Below are positions 14,293-15,449 of a stretch of 15,449 nt of DNA, piece after piece. The notes beneath the pieces are model-generated. The model searched no databases. It had not been told where the DNA came from and saw nothing but the letters and a program-made list of their open reading frames with translations. Origin of the DNA: Symbiodinium natans (lineage: Eukaryota; Sar; Dinophyceae; Suessiales; Symbiodiniaceae). The translations under genes were made by a program, and so were the position numbers. The stretch covers positions 1-15,449 of the forward strand of contig CAJNDS010001520.1 in assembly GCA_905221605.1 (NCBI GenBank). The letters run 5' to 3'. Numbering within the stretch: the first letter of the stretch is position 1; every line of letters starts with the position of its first letter.

Positions 14293-15088
14293 TTTCACGC
14301 AGGGTTGAAGAGGTTTTCCTTCTGACCCGGAGTTGCTATTATGCCTTCTAATCCCCATAATCAACGTGATAGGGTGTAACTAAGGCCGTAACATGTTCAT
14401 AGTCAACCCTAAAAAGGGCCTGTTTCAGGGGATATAGGGTATCATCACCCATCCTGCTTATTCTTAGGTTACTTACTCTGTTTAGGGTTAACCCAGGTAT
14501 GGCCCTTCGAGATTGTAAGTTGCGACGGCGCCCGGCCGCTTTTGAGGTGGCTCCACTGCGCGAGATCAACGATCTCGATCTTTGTGGGTGGTTTTTGTTT
14601 AAGCCCCGAGTCGATCACCCTTTGCCGCCATGAAGAAGAAGCTGCGCAGTCCGAACCCTGACCCCCCCCCCGAACCATGGACCTCGGTTTGATGAGTTGG
14701 TGGTCTCCTTAAGAAGGGGTTTCTGCTTCATAGGGCCATATACCGGGGTTCTTATCAGGGTATCTAGGAATCTGGGGGCTCTATCTAGGTATAAGGGTAG
14801 CAGATATAGCGCCTGCCGGCCTGTATCATCCTTAGGGTTAATAGGGCGTCGAGATTCGGAGGGCTTCCCAGAGACTCCAAAATCCCTTAAGTAAGGAATA
14901 TACCTTAAACTATAGTAGGACCCCAAATATGATTTAAGGTCTGTTCCTCAATTATCAGTGATATTGGAGTCTTTGGGTTCTTGGGCCAGCGAGCGTTTGA
15001 GCCATGGTCCGAGCCCACTCCGAAAAAGCCCCGGTGGAGACCTCCCTGCTGCTGAGGGTGGAGCTTCCTGCAGTTGGCCCCATGACGG
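14293..15088. other. Long island between inverted telomeric tracts
   Basis: About 795 bp with no recognised gene. The longest frame here is 103 codons on the minus strand (14926-14615), beginning MGSYYSLRYIPYLRDFGVSG. Its first part is the palindromic element copy 3 read through, which argues against a gene; I recognise no domain. CTCCTTAAGAAGGGG near 14707 is another diverged palindrome, TATCTAGG occurs twice near 14761-14790, and ten C lie at 14662-14671. Confidence 0.5.
14865..14945 (-). repeat. Palindromic dispersed element, copy 3 (opposite strand)
   Basis: On the minus strand, AGGTATATTCCTTACTTAAG then GG (14905-14884) matches copy 2 at 21 of 22 bases and continues into GGAGTCTCTGGGAAG, similar to the GGTCTCTGGAAG of copy 1. 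Just beyond, the plus strand carries ATGATTTAAGGT and TTCCTCAATTATC, which read like a second, inverted and more diverged copy. The locus may therefore be an inverted pair. Confidence 0.55.
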
Positions 15089-15137
15089 TTTAGGGTTTAG
15101 GGTTTAGGGTTTAGGGTTTAGGGTTTAGGGTTTAGGG
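15089..15137 (+). repeat. Perfect TTTAGGG tract, seven copies
   Basis: Seven uninterrupted heptamers closing the 14293-15088 island. Confidence 0.97.
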
Positions 15138-15449
15138 CGAGTCCCAAGTATCAGCTAAATCTTGGTAGCCCAGTGGTGCTCTTTTGCCCCCTTTTTTGGT
15201 GGGTTCAAGGTTCCCTTGCAGAGTAACCAACCCGAAAAAAAGGGTACCCTTCTCATAATATGGCTACTGGGCTACTGAAAAATTGAAGTGAAAAAGGACC
15301 AGAGTTTAGGGCTTAGGGAGCAGTTGCATGTGTGCCGGTAGCCTCAGAGTCCGTTGCTCAAGAAAGGGTTTTTGGGTTTCAGGGGTGTGTGGGATTTTGG
15401 AATCTGGGTCCGGACTCGAGAAGATCAAGCAAAAACAACAGTGGCCTTA
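15138..15449. other. Right-hand end, gene-free
   Basis: Non-repetitive sequence with one small remnant, GAGTTTAGGGCTTAGGG (15302-15318). No reading frame or element is recognised up to the window edge. Confidence 0.6.

Noticed and set aside
14615-14926. 103-codon minus-strand frame beginning MGSYYSLRY
   Set aside because: It is the longest frame outside the array, but its start lies in the dispersed palindromic element, I recognise no domain, and there is no conserved neighbour.
7001-15449. A true chromosome end within the window
   Set aside because: Tracts are short, occur in both orientations and are followed by further non-telomeric sequence. None runs to the window edge, so all are treated as internal, subject to correct assembly.

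Overview
This window looks like non-coding, subtelomere-like DNA from a eukaryote. The main clue is the heptamer TTTAGGG/CCCTAAA, present in perfect tracts of up to 16 copies. This plant-type telomere repeat is used by land plants and many green algae, and also by several alveolates and other protists. Eimeria genomes are also known for dispersed AAACCCT telomere-like repeats, but the CAG runs typical of Eimeria are absent here, so I do not name a species. I found no convincing protein-coding gene, no tRNA or rRNA, no CRISPR array and no prokaryotic signal.

The window has two unlike halves. Bases 1 to about 6563 are a strongly G-rich (plus strand) composite minisatellite. It is a mosaic of a few recurring modules of roughly 60-300 bp, shuffled and nested into larger units whose landmark-to-landmark spacing runs from about 220 bp to over 1.1 kb. 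One module carries an AT core in a G-rich context (CCATATATAGG or CCATAATAGG, 11 copies). A second carries CTTTAAAG (11 copies). A third carries GAGCCAATGG next to GC-box-like GGGGCGGG. Long reading frames fill the C-rich strand, but three overlapping frames are open at once and the module copies differ by single-base indels, so I read them as a composition effect. The array stops abruptly in mid-module at about 6563.

Bases about 6564 to 15449 have a more balanced composition. They hold about 27 telomere-like tracts separated by short unrelated islands. The tracts mostly alternate in polarity: a CCCTAAA tract, then 45-800 bp of island, then a TTTAGGG tract. Many islands are therefore capped like tiny linear chromosomes. 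One junction (8822/8823) is a direct head-to-head joint, TTTAGGG-A-CCCTA. Tract quality ranges from perfect (10643-10754, 9081-9147, 13021-13114, 13260-13315, 15089-15137) through homogenised variants (CTTAGGG at 9971-10012; alternating CCCTAAA/CCCCAAA at 11513-11617) to heavily decayed blocks.

The islands also hold small dispersed elements. They include a Tc1/mariner- or pogo-like miniature inverted-repeat element (9681-9779), a 20-bp inverted repeat (9867-9886/10037-10056) with a further copy at 14027-14042, a palindromic TTAATTAA-centred element with three good copies, and a TAGGTAACCTTT hairpin family. Direct repeats flank two telomeric tracts (16 bp at 9931/10010 and 11 bp at 14248/14308). 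Together these features suggest repeated insertion or joining of telomere-bearing DNA. A chimeric or misassembled contig is the main alternative, and the 25-G run at 13226-13250 and the abrupt switch at 6563 are the places to test first.
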